This document shows positions 57,205 to 64,000 of a stretch of DNA of 64,000 bases, in pieces. Each line of letters starts with the position of its first letter. The first letter of the stretch is position 1. The stretch is from Astrothelium macrocarpum (taxonomy: Eukaryota > Ascomycota > Dothideomycetes > Trypetheliales > Trypetheliaceae): the NCBI GenBank assembly GCA_021030915.1, contig JAGEMR010000008.1:303501-367500 (forward strand). Reading direction: 5' to 3'. The notes under the pieces are model-generated. The model was not told where the DNA came from, searched no databases, and saw only the letters and a program-made list of their open reading frames with translations. The translations under genes were made by a program, and so were the position numbers.

Positions 57205-57964
57205 AAACGAACATGTCTTTGGGATTTTCTTTGGTGTCTTGATGAGTTGCATGGTATTACTCTTCTTGTCTTTTTGGTAGCGATGTCGAAGGCCTTTTCA
57301 GTATTGACGGTGCCAGTAATGCCTAAATAGCGGTAATTCTCAACTGAGGCTCCTTCAACGCGTACAATTGTCAAAATATGGTGGTACCGCTCCTTCAGTC
57401 TCCATCATTACCACAAAGGCGCAGTGATAGCATTAGCAACAACAGTAAATCGAATCTGTCCACTCTCTCAATTTACCATGCTCAGGCTGCTCACTTTGTT
57501 CTTTCTTTGCTTCAAGTCTCCGACGACGTGCATAATCTAGCCGCAAGTCTCTTAAATGAAGAATGCTCCTTTGGTTGGCGATTACGTCCCAGAGCAAAAA
57601 TCATTCAGTAATGCTCCAGTAACAACAAGCACTGGGTGACTTGTAAAGCTATAATGTAAGATTGGATCCTCTCGAAAGTTTTCCAACACAATAGGATCCT
57701 TTCCGACAATTCGTTTACCGAGTTCAAAAGTGAACTCGCTTGCCAGTAAGGTCAAAAGAACTGCGACAACCCAGGAAGTAAAATTTGCTAACGAAGATTC
57801 TCGAATCTGATCAAGTAGACGCAGAAATTTAATGTCTTCATATTCGATGCATTCTCGAATCTAATTTAAGCTTCTCGATACAAGAGCAGTTTGAGAGCTT
57901 TGCAAGTGGTCCGGCATGTAACGGTTTGTTCGTGGTGGCAGTCTTTGGTATTAGGTGCCGAAAG

Positions 57965-58300
57965 CTACCGACGGATGATGAACCAATTGATCCCATGGAT
58001 AAAGAGTGTTGGACCAGATCCAGCAACATTAAATTCTCGATGAGAATGAGCTAGATACTGTCCAGTAGGAGTGCAACCTTTGTGTTTGATCACTGTTTTA
58101 TTGTACACAAGTAGAAGTTCCAGGCAATCGTCAACTTGTTGGCTCTTTCTTTTCTTACCAGCCAACACTCGCCCTAGAAGTAAAGTCATTGGACCAGTCC
58201 AACAATCAATCTCTGTAGTTTTAAGAACGATGCTGCCCTCGGAAATGCCTTTTGCAGAGCTTAATTTGTATGGAGGATTCGTGAATAATCTCCGAATCAT
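57965..58300 (-). CDS. Unrecognised protein-like ORF, possibly an exon
   Basis: A frame of 111 codons with balanced composition (for example EIDCWTGPMTLLLGRVLAG, then REFNVAGSGPTLFIHGINW). The ATG is directly preceded by CACATTAG, so this may be an internal exon with an acceptor there. I recognise no domain. It ends at a TAG shortly after the hydrophobic GINWFIIRR. No flanking exon could be joined with confidence. It may belong to a decayed gene. Confidence 0.3.
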   Translation of the reverse strand: MIRRLFTNPPYKLSSAKGISEGSIVLKTTEIDCWTGPMTLLLGRVLAGKKRKSQQVDDCLELLLVYNKTVIKHKGCTPTGQYLAHSHREFNVAGSGPTLFIHGINWFIIRR

Positions 58301-58378
58301 CTAATGTGGCTGCTGCTTGATCGTGATGATGTTGAAGTGGACAATTATTTTTGATGTTAGTAATGTCGTCCACAATCT

Positions 58379-58600
58379 TCAGAGTGTAGCGATCAACTCA
58401 TCACTTGCTCCAGTGCAAATGAAGCCAAGGAAGAACAGACATGAGACTTGTCTGTTCGTTTGAGGGTAGGAGCAGATCAAAGTATGTAGACATTCGAATA
58501 AATAACCCTGTAGAGCCATGGTGTAGAGAGCTGTGCCTTGTATGCCAAGCTCTGGCTTCAAGATACTACGATGCTCGGACAACATCTTTGATGCTTCTGG
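58379..58600 (-). pseudogene. Possible ankyrin-repeat remnant
   Basis: The minus-strand frame reads ASKMLSEHRSILKPELGIQG followed by TALYTMALQGYLFECLHTLI. The spacing G-T-A-L-x-x-x-A-x-x-G followed by LHTLI matches an ankyrin repeat, and KMLSEHRS resembles the end of a preceding repeat. The frame stops soon after and no full repeat array is present, so it looks like a decayed fragment. Confidence 0.3.
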
Positions 58601-60101
58601 AACATGATTCTGGGCAACGACAGGAACATGAGCTCTATTCAGCAGTCGAAAATGAAAGGTCTGTCAAGCCTGTACGATCATGAGCGAGAGGATGAATGGC
58701 TAGATATCCAATCCGATGTCGCTTTGCCCAGGACTTTATTCATGATCGCTCCAACATCCCATATGAGAAGCTATAGTAAGCGATAGGTCAAATTTAATCT
58801 AAAACATAAAAAAGAAGCCATGCTACATGTCCATGGATAATATAGGAGTTGTTGTTGTGGAAGAGTTGTGCCAAATGTTTCCAAAGATTTCCGGAATGGT
58901 ATGAAGAGCTACTGCGCTCTACAGATGTTGGATTAAGAAACCCTCTCCAACATGAATGGAAAGAACGAACAAGCTGTCCGAAATTTGCCAAAAGCCAAAA
59001 AGTGTAGTCCAATCCAGAATAGAATGTGACATTCTCGCCGGAATTCAATAGCTTTGCATAGTTGTTGCATGTGCAAGCAGCCTGACGCCCTTGGGCATGG
59101 AGGAGAGCATCATAGTGTGTGGGAAGCCTCTGGGAATGTTTGGCAAGTCTCTTAAGACCGAAATTTGAATAAGACTCATTCGCAAGCGTTTTCTCTGACA
59201 CGGGACATTCACAAATGGCTGACAAATGTCCCGCAGCAGCCCTCCAACGGCCAGAACAGCCCCTCGAGTCTTGCTAGAAGAAAGAACTTCACGGACAGTG
59301 GAAGGGGCCAAAAGCTTTATAACAAGAGTATCAAACGGCATATGAAAAATCAAAAATTTCGTTAGTACATGGAAAAAAATTCGCAGGTCTAAAAAGAATT
59401 GAAAATTGGTTGGAATCGAGCAGAATCAGAAGAAGCTTTGTTTGGTTTCCAATCGATTTCGATTAAGACTTGTCGGAATATTTTCGGCTTGTCTAGATTT
59501 GGTTTGGTTTGGTCAGACTTGTGACACAGTCTGAGCCAACCCAACGGTCTAGAGTAGCGCGGAATGTTGAACGGTCTGTGCATACGAATAAATGTGCAAG
59601 GCTGGCTCCGCATTTCCCACGCTAAGACCGTATGGGAATTCTATGCGGCCTCGGCTTATGGTGCATGTGGATGATTGGCTCATAGCTAGGATTCTTACAA
59701 TGTATTCGAGGATACGCTTTCGCTTGTGCGTGGTTGCCCTGGCATGGTGAAAGTTAGTCCTCTTCATGGCGTTTTGCGGTGTGCGAGTCTTACGTGTCCT
59801 CACACGATACGATGATAATTGCATGCTTCAGGGTGTCTGAGGAATTCTGATGGGGTAAATGGATGAGGTCTGAGTTGATTTTTATTCTTCGAACAAAGTT
59901 CGGACATATTGTCCGATCCCATGTTTTTGGGACAATATCGGCAAAAGTGATCCTCGGCATTTTATTACCTGAAAATTTCCGCTTCTCGGATTAGTCATCA
60001 CATGATGCGATCCGGCAATCCCCAGAACTTTTTGGGGGCCAAAGAAGATTACCTGGTTGATTCTGCCAGTAGTCATATGCTTGTCTCAAAGATTAAGCCA
60101 T

Positions 60102-60154
60102 GTAAGCTTCCATATCATCTCATCTCCCTCAACACTCTTACTAACATCTCTCAG
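60102..60154 (+). other. Spliceosome-type rDNA intron 1 (53 bp)
   Basis: Starts GTAAGC, has CTTACTAACA 16 nt before the end and ends CTCAG. Removing it joins AAGCCAT to GCATGTCTAAG as in other 18S genes. Confidence 0.9.
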
Positions 60155-60500
60155 GCATGTCTAAGTATAAGCAAGTATACTGCGAAACTGCGAATGGCTC
60201 ATTAAATCAGTTATCGTTTATTTGATAGTACCATACTACTTGGATATCCGTGGTAATTCTAGAGCTAATACATGCTTAGAAGCCCAACTTCGGAAGGGCT
60301 GTATTTATTAGATTCAAAAACCAATGCCCTTCGGGGCTTCTTGGTGATTCATAATAACTTTACGAATCGCATGGCCTTGTGCCGGCGATGGTTCATTCAA
60401 ATTTCTGCCCTATCAACTTGATTGTAGGATAGTGGCCTACAATGGTGGCAACGGGTAACGGGGAATTAGGGTTCTATTCCGGAGAAGGAGCCTGAGAAAC

Positions 60501-60560
60501 GTAAGATATTATGTCATCCACACTTTTCCGAAAACGGCGATACTAACATAATTTTTCCAG
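60501..60560 (+). other. Spliceosome-type rDNA intron 2 (60 bp)
   Basis: Starts GTAAGA, has the branch sequence TACTAAC and ends TTTCCAG. Removing it joins GAGAAAC to GGCTGCTACATCC. Confidence 0.9.
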
Positions 60561-60721
60561 GGCTGCTACATCCAAGGAAGGCAGCAGGCGCGCAAATTAC
60601 CCAATGCTAATTCAGCGAGGTAGTGACAATACATATCGATCCAGGGCTCTTTTGGGTCTTGGAATTGGAATGAGTACAATTTAAATCCCTTAACGAGGAA
60701 CAATTGGAGGGCAAGTCTGGT

Positions 60722-61145
60722 GAAAGAAAGTCAGTCATGATGTGATGACATAATCTTGTGCGCACTCTGTGTCATGAATTATGCCATTCACAAAATCTGC
60801 TGGTGCCAGAGATGAAGAGGTCTCATAAAAACACTCTTCAGTCGAACATTCAAAAAGTTATGGGTGAGTGTCGGCAAGGTAACCTGGGACGAGGAAGTCA
60901 ATAATCTTGACAATCTCGTAGTAGCATATTGTCTACTGTAACGCGCGCCAAGGTACCGGTTTTGTGATATCATCAGTATATACTCTCCTTATTAAGGAGT
61001 GCTGCGTCATGTGATGTCATAAAATTCATGGAACGTGCTTTTTTCATGTGCAAATATGTCTCGAGTATGAGCTCCCATACAAGCAAGTTCTCGAGAAACC
61101 AAGTCTTATGCAGCATTTGTGTAAAGCTTGTGAAAATTATTCAAG
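60722..61145 (+). ncRNA. Group I intron at SSU site S516 (424 bp)
   Basis: The insertion lies between CTGGT and GCCAGCAGCC; the exon ends in U and the intron ends in G, as group I introns do. An internal guide is visible. GCCAGA at 60805-60810 pairs with the 5' exon end TCTGGT, with a G-U wobble at the splice site (P1). The adjoining GCTGGT at 60799-60804 pairs with the 3' exon start GCCAGC (P10). A P2-like stem (TGAAGAG...CTCTTCA) follows. The catalytic P3-P7 core was not clearly recognised by eye, so the subgroup is open. There is no endonuclease frame. Confidence 0.8.
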
Positions 61146-61583
61146 GCCAGCAGCCGCGGTAATTCCAGCTCCAATAGCGTATATTAAAGTTGTTGCAGTT
61201 AAAAAGCTCGTAGTTGAACCTTGGGTTTGGTTGTATGGTCCATCTTACGATGCGTTACTTTACGACCGAACCTTTCCTTCTGGGGAACTGCATGGCCTTT
61301 ATTGGCTGTGTTGGGGATCCAGGACTTTTACTTTGAAAAAATTAGAGTGTTCAAAGCAGGCATTTGCTCGAATACCTTAGCATGGAATAATAGAATAGGA
61401 CGACAGTCTTATTTTGTTGGTTTCTAAGACTGTCGTAATGATTAATAGGGATTGTCGGGGGCGTTAGTATTCGAATGTCAGAGGTGAAATTCTTGGATCA
61501 TTTGAAGACTAGCTACTGCGAAAGCATTCGCCAAGGATGTTTTCATTAATCAGTGAACGAAAGTTAGGGGATCGAAGACGATT

Positions 61584-61925
61584 GATTTTACTGTCACTTC
61601 AGTATCTGGTCGTCTACAGTTTTAGTCTTTCTAGTCTTGTCATGTGATAAGGCGACGTCATCCAAATGCGGGAATTCCTTCAGGTCTTACATAACCAAGT
61701 GAACGCTGAGAAGCTTTCATGGCACATTATATGATGAGGTATGGTGAAATAATGCAAGGCGTCTGTTTTCAGACAAGGTTAATCCGCAGCCAAGCTTGTC
61801 GACAATATGTCACAAGCACAGTTCACAGGCCAAATGTTGGTGGGAGTATCATGTGACTCTCAAGATATGGTCGGTGCATCAAGAATGTACAGGAAAGCAT
61901 TATCACACATAATGATAATGTTACG
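61584..61925 (+). ncRNA. Group I intron at SSU site S788 (342 bp), IC1-like core
   Basis: The intron follows GACGAT and precedes CAGATACCGTCG. The internal guide GTCGTC at 61610-61615 pairs with the exon end GACGAT, with a G-U wobble at the cleavage point. The adjoining TATCTG at 61604-61609 pairs with the 3' exon start CAGATA (P10). Core elements are recognisable: a Q-like AATCCGCAGCCAAGC at 61781, an R-like GTTCACAGGCCAAATG at 61821, and an S-like CAAGATATGGTC at 61861, with GGCCA/TGGTC able to form P7. No open frame for a homing endonuclease is present. Confidence 0.92.
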
Positions 61926-62032
61926 CAGATACCGTCGTAGTCTTAACAGTAAACTATGCCGACTAGGGATCGGACGATGTTTTTTTCTTGACTCGTTCGG
62001 CACCTTACGAGAAATCAAAGTTTTTGGGTTCT

Positions 62033-62066
<34 letters not shown>

Positions 62067-62114
62067 AAATTGACGGAAGGGCACCACCAGGCGTGGAGCC
62101 TGCGGCTTAATTTG

Positions 62115-62415
62115 GTACGTTTTCTCATCTTCATTCTCATCTCGACGCTGTCATGGTGGAGGCTGCTGGGGAGTGCTTCGTGGGCATATTCGAGAGTTCT
62201 CTGAGGTGGTTGGAGGATGTGCGCGCTAGTCGCAGATCTCCCGGTCAATCCCGAGCGATGTCGGGAGATCTGTGAACTAGCGCCGATCATCCGCCAATTA
62301 GCGCGGAGTCCTCCCGAATGTGCCAACACGTGCTCTTCGACTCTACTCCATACATTTCAACACTCCAGCATCTGCTTCGTCATATTATGTACATTTTCTA
62401 ACATCCTCTTCACAG
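62115..62415 (+). other. Spliceosome-type rDNA intron (301 bp)
   Basis: Starts GTACGT and ends TTCTAACATCCTCTTCACAG, with a clear branch sequence. Removing it joins GGCTTAATTTG to ACTCAACACGGGG. It is about five times longer than the other spliceosome-type introns in the gene and contains a large hairpin in its middle. Confidence 0.85.
62223..62283 (+). repeat. Long hairpin inside the 301-bp rDNA intron
   Basis: GCGCTAGT...CAGATCTCCCG on the left is complementary to CGGGAGATCTG...ACTAGCGC on the right, interrupted only by a 2/3-nt internal bulge. The loop is about 18 nt. In RNA this would bring the two halves of the intron together and shorten the effective donor-to-branch distance. Confidence 0.85.
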
Positions 62416-62653
62416 ACTCAACACGGGGAAACTCACCAGGTCCAGACACGCGAAGGATTGACAGATTGAGAGCTCTTTCTTGATTGTGTGGGTGGTGGTG
62501 CATGGCCGTTCTTAGTTGGTGGAGTGATTTGTCTGCTTAATTGCGATAACGAGCGAGACCTCGACAAATAAATAGACCAATCAGCTTTGGCTGACTGCTG
62601 TCTTCTTATTTGGACTCTCGGCTCAAGCCGATGGAAGTTCGAGGCAATAACAG

Positions 62654-62720
62654 GTATGATATAGTTTCGGGAGCCTCTCAATACATATTCCGAATGTTTT
62701 TACTAACATTATCTCTCAAG
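62654..62720 (+). other. Spliceosome-type rDNA intron (67 bp)
   Basis: Starts GTATGA, has TTACTAACA before the end and ends CTCAAG. Removing it joins GGCAATAACAG to GTCTGTGATGCCC. Confidence 0.9.
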
Positions 62721-62754
62721 GTCTGTGATGCCCTTAGATGTTCTGGGCCGCACG

Positions 62755-62809
62755 GTGAGTTCACTCGTCTTCAAATGTTCTTAAAGTCTTCATTACTAAT
62801 AATATCTAG
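62755..62809 (+). other. Spliceosome-type rDNA intron (55 bp)
   Basis: Starts GTGAGT, has TTACTAATAATA and ends ATCTAG. Removing it joins GGGCCGCACG to CGCGCTACAC. Only a 34-nt exon separates it from the preceding intron. Confidence 0.9.
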
Positions 62810-62961
62810 CGCGCTACACTGACAGAGCCAACGAGTTCTTTTCCTTGACCGGAAGGTTTGGGTAATCTTGTTAAACTCTGTCGTGCTGGGGATAGAGCAT
62901 TGCAATTATTGCTCTTCAACGAGGAATGCCTAGTAAGCGCATGTCATCAGCATGCGTTGAT

Positions 62962-63007
<46 letters not shown>

Positions 63008-63135
63008 AATGGCTAAGTGAGGCCTTCGGATTGGTCTAGGGAAGTTGGCAACGACATCCCAGGATCCGAAAAGTTGGTCAAACTTGATCATTTAGAGGAA
63101 GTAAAAGTCGTAACAAGGTCTCCGTAGGTGAACCT

Positions 63136-63194
63136 GTAAGTGATACTCATCTCCCGCTTATGTCATCTCTTCTTCATACTAACATACTCTCTAG
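63136..63194 (+). other. Spliceosome-type rDNA intron 15 nt from the SSU 3' end (59 bp)
   Basis: Starts GTAAGT, has ATACTAACATA and ends CTCTAG. Removing it joins GGTGAACCT to GCGGAGGGATCATTA, leaving a last exon of 15 nt. Confidence 0.9.
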
Positions 63195-63209
63195 GCGGAG
63201 GGATCATTA

Positions 63210-63549
63210 TAGAGTTAAAGGTAGCTTAGGCTGCCAAAACTCCCATCCCATGTTTGTTATTTTATTGTTCTTCCGACATTGCTCTGCTTCGGCCCGTACT
63301 TAACAGAGCTTAGTGTTGCGCATAATACAGTACAACTTGACTTGTGGCAAAATACATCATATGATGTTCATACCTGCAAGACTTAACAGTACGTTTGTGT
63401 TCATGCGTAGAGCCCGCATAGTTCTTTTACACAGATTGTGTCTATGCGGTGAGTTCATGCATTGGGCGTAGGGAAGTGTCTTGTAATGTCGGAAAGGTTA
63501 TTAAAACTCGTTTTATCAACCTTTGTCATCACACATTTTTGGAATATCA
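63210..63549 (+). other. Internal transcribed spacer 1
   Basis: About 340 nt between the SSU end GGATCATTA and the 5.8S start. Long and AT-rich for an ascomycete ITS1. It contains possible short stems but no clear extra intron. Confidence 0.85.
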
Positions 63550-63707
63550 AAACTTTCAACAACGGATCTCTTGGCTCTAGCATCGATGAAGAACGCAGCG
63601 AAATGCGATAAGTAGTATGAATTGCAGAATTCAGTGAATCATCGAATCTTTGAACGCACATTGCGCCTTTTGGTATTCCTTAAGGCATGTCTGTTTGAGC
63701 GTTATTT
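63550..63707 (+). rRNA. 5.8S ribosomal RNA
   Basis: Runs from AAACTTTCAACAACGGATC to about GAGCGTTATTT, 158 nt, the same length as yeast. It contains the invariant GATGAAGAACGCAGC and AATCTTTGAACGCACATTGCG. The stretch AAGTAGTATGAATTGC differs at two sites from the usual AAGTAATGTGAATTGC. Confidence 0.93.
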
Positions 63708-63860
63708 CTACAATAAGACTCAGTCTTGCTATGAGAGATCGTATGATCATATTATGTGACTCTCCAAAGAATATTCGGATGTTATGTGTGACGTCAATGC
63801 CGCCAGATTTGGTAATACGACTAATCTCATCTCATATCGTCCCCTCTCATCTAATTTCAG
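63708..63860 (+). other. Internal transcribed spacer 2
   Basis: About 150 nt between 5.8S and LSU. Boundaries are set by the conserved 5.8S end and the LSU start GTTTAACCTCAGATCAG. Confidence 0.8.
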
Positions 63861-64000
63861 GTTTAACCTCAGATCAGACAAGAATACCCACTGAACTTAA
63901 GCATATCAATAAGTGGAGGAAAAGAAACCAACAGGGATTGCCTTAGTAACGGCGAGTGAAGCGGCAACAGCTCAAATTTGAAATCTGCCATCCGGCCGAG
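63861..64000 (+). rRNA. 28S (LSU) ribosomal RNA, 5' end, cut by window edge
   Basis: Starts GTTTAACCTCAGATCAG and contains CTGAACTTAAGCATATC, GGAGGAAAAGAAACCAAC and GTAACGGCGAGTGAAGCGGC. Two changes, CCGCT to CCACT and AGCGG to AGTGG, lie on opposite sides of one helix and keep the pair, supporting a functional gene. Confidence 0.95.

Larger units (their letters stand above)
54058..60049. other. Six-kilobase gene-poor flank of the rDNA
   Basis: No intact gene is recognised here. Many short frames occur on both strands. Some minus-strand fragments look like decayed ankyrin or STAND-type genes (about 55,682-56,073 and 58,379-58,600), and one open frame at 57,965-58,300 looks protein-like. Short direct repeats occur at 54,533-54,596 and 57,146-57,204. 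The last several hundred bases before 60,050 should contain the rDNA promoter and 5' external transcribed spacer, but no promoter element can be assigned by eye. Confidence 0.5.
60050..63209 (+). rRNA. 18S (SSU) ribosomal RNA gene, interrupted by eight introns
   Basis: The gene runs from TACCTGGTTGATTCTGCC to GGATCATTA. Comparison with yeast 18S gives exons at 60050-60101, 60155-60500, 60561-60721, 61146-61583, 61926-62114, 62416-62653, 62721-62754, 62810-63135 and 63195-63209. The insertions are six spliceosome-type introns (53, 60, 301, 67, 55 and 59 bp) and two group I introns (S516, 424 bp; S788, 342 bp). The joined exons follow the yeast sequence throughout, including the decoding-site and 530-loop regions. 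Some conserved sites differ. One normally near-invariant G before AATTGACGG is A (AAAGAAATTGACGG), while a helix near the 3' end shows a paired change (GCATGtcatcagCATGC), suggesting a functional but divergent copy. Confidence 0.95.

Noticed and set aside
60723..61146. S516 insertion read as a long spliceosomal intron
   Set aside because: It lacks a GT start and AG-with-branch end at the exon boundary, while P1 and P10 guide pairings fit a group I intron exactly.
61048..61427. Open frames across the SSU rRNA
   Set aside because: They are translations of rRNA sequence and of the group I intron end, not proteins.
63650..63946. Open frame across 5.8S, ITS2 and LSU
   Set aside because: It is rRNA and spacer sequence.
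1..64000. CRISPR array, integrated virus or intact transposon
   Set aside because: No regularly spaced repeats, capsid or polymerase genes, or transposase/reverse-transcriptase frames were recognised. No tRNA gene was recognised either, though reading by eye can miss one.

Overview
The window is nuclear DNA of a filamentous ascomycete (Pezizomycotina). The evidence is many introns of about 50-70 bp with GTAAGT-like donors, CTAAC-type branch points and CAG/TAG acceptors, fungal-type orthologues (striatin/Pro11, Snt1, Rad14, Pho88, Vps45, Rfc3, Arc18/ARPC3), a filamentous-fungal DUF7726 protein, and an rDNA unit entered at the right edge. An SSU rRNA gene carrying both spliceosome-type and group I introns is a trait documented in lichen-forming and related ascomycetes, so that lineage is plausible; the species cannot be named from sequence reading alone.

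Left part (1-34 kb) is ordinary gene-dense euchromatin: striatin (cut by the left edge), a large MATH/USP-like/MORN/RING protein, deoxyhypusine synthase, the Set3-complex type SANT protein Snt1, a small acidic/basic nuclear-type protein, an MFSD10-like transporter, divergent RFC3 and ARPC3, a phytanoyl-CoA dioxygenase-like enzyme, a membrane-anchored histidine-phosphatase-like protein, Rad14/XPA, a sugar porter, an arylsulfatase, Pho88 and a DUF7726 protein.

Middle part (34-48 kb) is more accessory: a broken methyltransferase whose two halves lie on opposite strands, a DHCR24-like sterol reductase, a fungal multi-pass membrane protein bracketed by an imperfect direct repeat, a NAPE-PLD-like metallo-hydrolase, a 2EXR/F-box-like protein and Vps45.

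Right part (48-60 kb) is gene-poor, repeat-bearing DNA next to the rDNA. It holds a low-complexity protein with a possible serine-recombinase-like domain, a SnoaL-like protein, a coiled-coil ORF and what look like decayed ankyrin/STAND-type fragments. From 60,050 to the edge lies SSU rRNA with eight introns, ITS1, 5.8S, ITS2 and the start of LSU. Six SSU introns have spliceosomal signals; two are group I introns at the S516 and S788 sites, both with intact P1/P10 guide pairing. Compensatory base changes in the rRNA suggest a working, though divergent, copy.

The most unusual items are the mixed-intron SSU gene, the predicted pseudo-deubiquitinase fused to a RING finger, the inverted split methyltransferase pseudogene, and very small exons (5 and 6 nt). 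All exon coordinates were derived by reading splice signals and family conservation by eye; no database or RNA data were used.
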